DNA of 64,000 nucleotides from Eleginops maclovinus (lineage: Eukaryota; Chordata; Actinopteri; Perciformes; Eleginopidae), in NCBI RefSeq assembly GCF_036324505.1, contig NC_086350.1:27758257-27822256 (forward strand). The letters run 5' to 3'. Shown in pieces: positions 63,241 through 64,000 of this stretch. The position numbers and the translations under genes were made by a program. The notes beneath the pieces were generated by a model, which saw nothing but the letters and a program-made list of their open reading frames with translations, was not told the DNA's origin and made no database searches. Every line of letters begins with the position of its first letter. Position 1 is the stretch's first letter.

Positions 63241-63352
63241 TGCTGAAGTGATTCAGGAGTGCCCGCTTGTTTCTGGGACGCTTGTGGGAGTAGAAAGCGT
63301 GATTCAGACACTGACTATGGATTAATACATCTTTCAACCCCAAATCATTCTC

Positions 63353-63651
63353 TTAAAGGTCTCCTGTTATGCAAAATGCACTTTTTTCTGTCTTTTATAC
63401 ATACATATGTGCCCCCAGTGTGAAAGGAGACTCACAAGGTGTCAGAAATACAACCCTCTCTCTTTTCCTCCTGACCCACATCTTTAAAAAACGGGGGTAC
63501 AAACGAGCTGATCCAGATTCGTTGTCCTTATGATATCGTAAGGAAAATGTGGGCTGGCTTTACATTGAACTCCTGGCAACATCCTGCCCACGTGACACGT
63601 CCCAACCTAACGTCCCTAATATACAGTCGAGTTTATTCCCCCCCAGCTGTG

Positions 63652-63721
<70 letters not shown>

Positions 63722-64000
63722 CAGCAGGATGTCTGCAGGAGGGACTTGGAGTTGTTGTTTATATAATACATATAATGTCTCTGTTCTAGTGGTTAACACT
63801 GAGAAGTGTTTCAGAAATAATGCTGGATGTGGTTTGGAACAGAATATGGCGTTTAATCACGGCAGCGTTTAGCTGAGTTTCTCCCGGTACAAAACTCTCT
63901 TCAGAGGAGAGATCATGACGCTCCAAAGGGGCGTGGCCAGCAGCTCCAAAGGGGCGTGACCAGCAGCAGCTCCAGGGGGCGTGGCCAGCAGCAGCTCCAA
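63353..64000 (-). mobile_element. Repeat family X copy D, runs off the window
   Basis: Left edge TTAAAGGTCTCCTGTTATGC. It shares the acgagctgatccagatt core, a TG tract and, at 63920-64000, four GGGGCGTGGCCAGCAG-type tandem units with copy A in inverted orientation. Confidence 0.82.
63654..63720 (+). repeat. (TG)n microsatellite within repeat X copy D
   Basis: About 33 TG units at the same place in the element as the tract of copy B. Confidence 0.97.

Overview
The window looks like nuclear DNA of a teleost, probably a spiny-rayed (percomorph) fish. Four multi-exon host genes can be read through GT-AG introns, and everything between and inside them is dominated by fish-type repeats: long (TG)n microsatellites, Tc1/mariner, hAT, piggyBac-like and P-element-like DNA transposons, CR1/L2-type LINEs, tRNA-derived SINEs and LTR remnants. 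There are no operons, CRISPR arrays or prokaryotic features. All exon boundaries were read by eye from reading frame, splice signals and family resemblance.

Region 1 (1-6.3 kb, + strand): the last eleven exons of a cation-chloride cotransporter of the SLC12A3 (NCC) type. Its membrane domain lies off the left edge, and the last exon shows an apparent one-base frameshift. Region 2 (7.3-17.4 kb, +): herpud1, eight exons, complete (429 aa), with an ERSE-like element upstream. Its introns hold two related TA-flanked MITEs, a Tc1 element with one stop codon, a TTAA-flanked piggyBac-like deletion derivative and a 200-bp TG tract. Region 3 (17.4-22.9 kb): no gene seen; an AGTACTT-type repeat and a SINE. 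Region 4 (22.9-41.4 kb, +): cetp, seventeen exons, complete (494 aa). Introns 3, 7, 8, 10, 12 and 13 are loaded with transposons, two of them nested. Region 5 (41.4-48.6 kb): no host gene seen; repeat copies, a SINE, a decayed Tc1-like element and a CA repeat. Region 6 (48.6-58.8 kb, - strand): an ovochymase-like secreted trypsin-type protease with two CUB domains, fourteen exons. Region 7 (58.8-64 kb): TG repeats, an L2-type LINE, a solo LTR with perfect 5-bp target duplication, and a 1.8-kb P-element-like transposon with perfect 8-bp target duplication and a THAP-domain exon.

The order slc12a3-herpud1-cetp is the order known on human chromosome 16q13, which supports orthology. The genes are functionally unrelated (renal or gill salt transport, ER-associated degradation, plasma lipid transfer, egg-type protease); they are neighbours, not a pathway. 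I did not find a convincing undescribed biological system. The most interesting signals are the P-like element, the nested hAT insertions in cetp introns, the repeated placement of sense-strand TG microsatellites directly at splice sites, and two apparent one-base reading-frame breaks in host genes.
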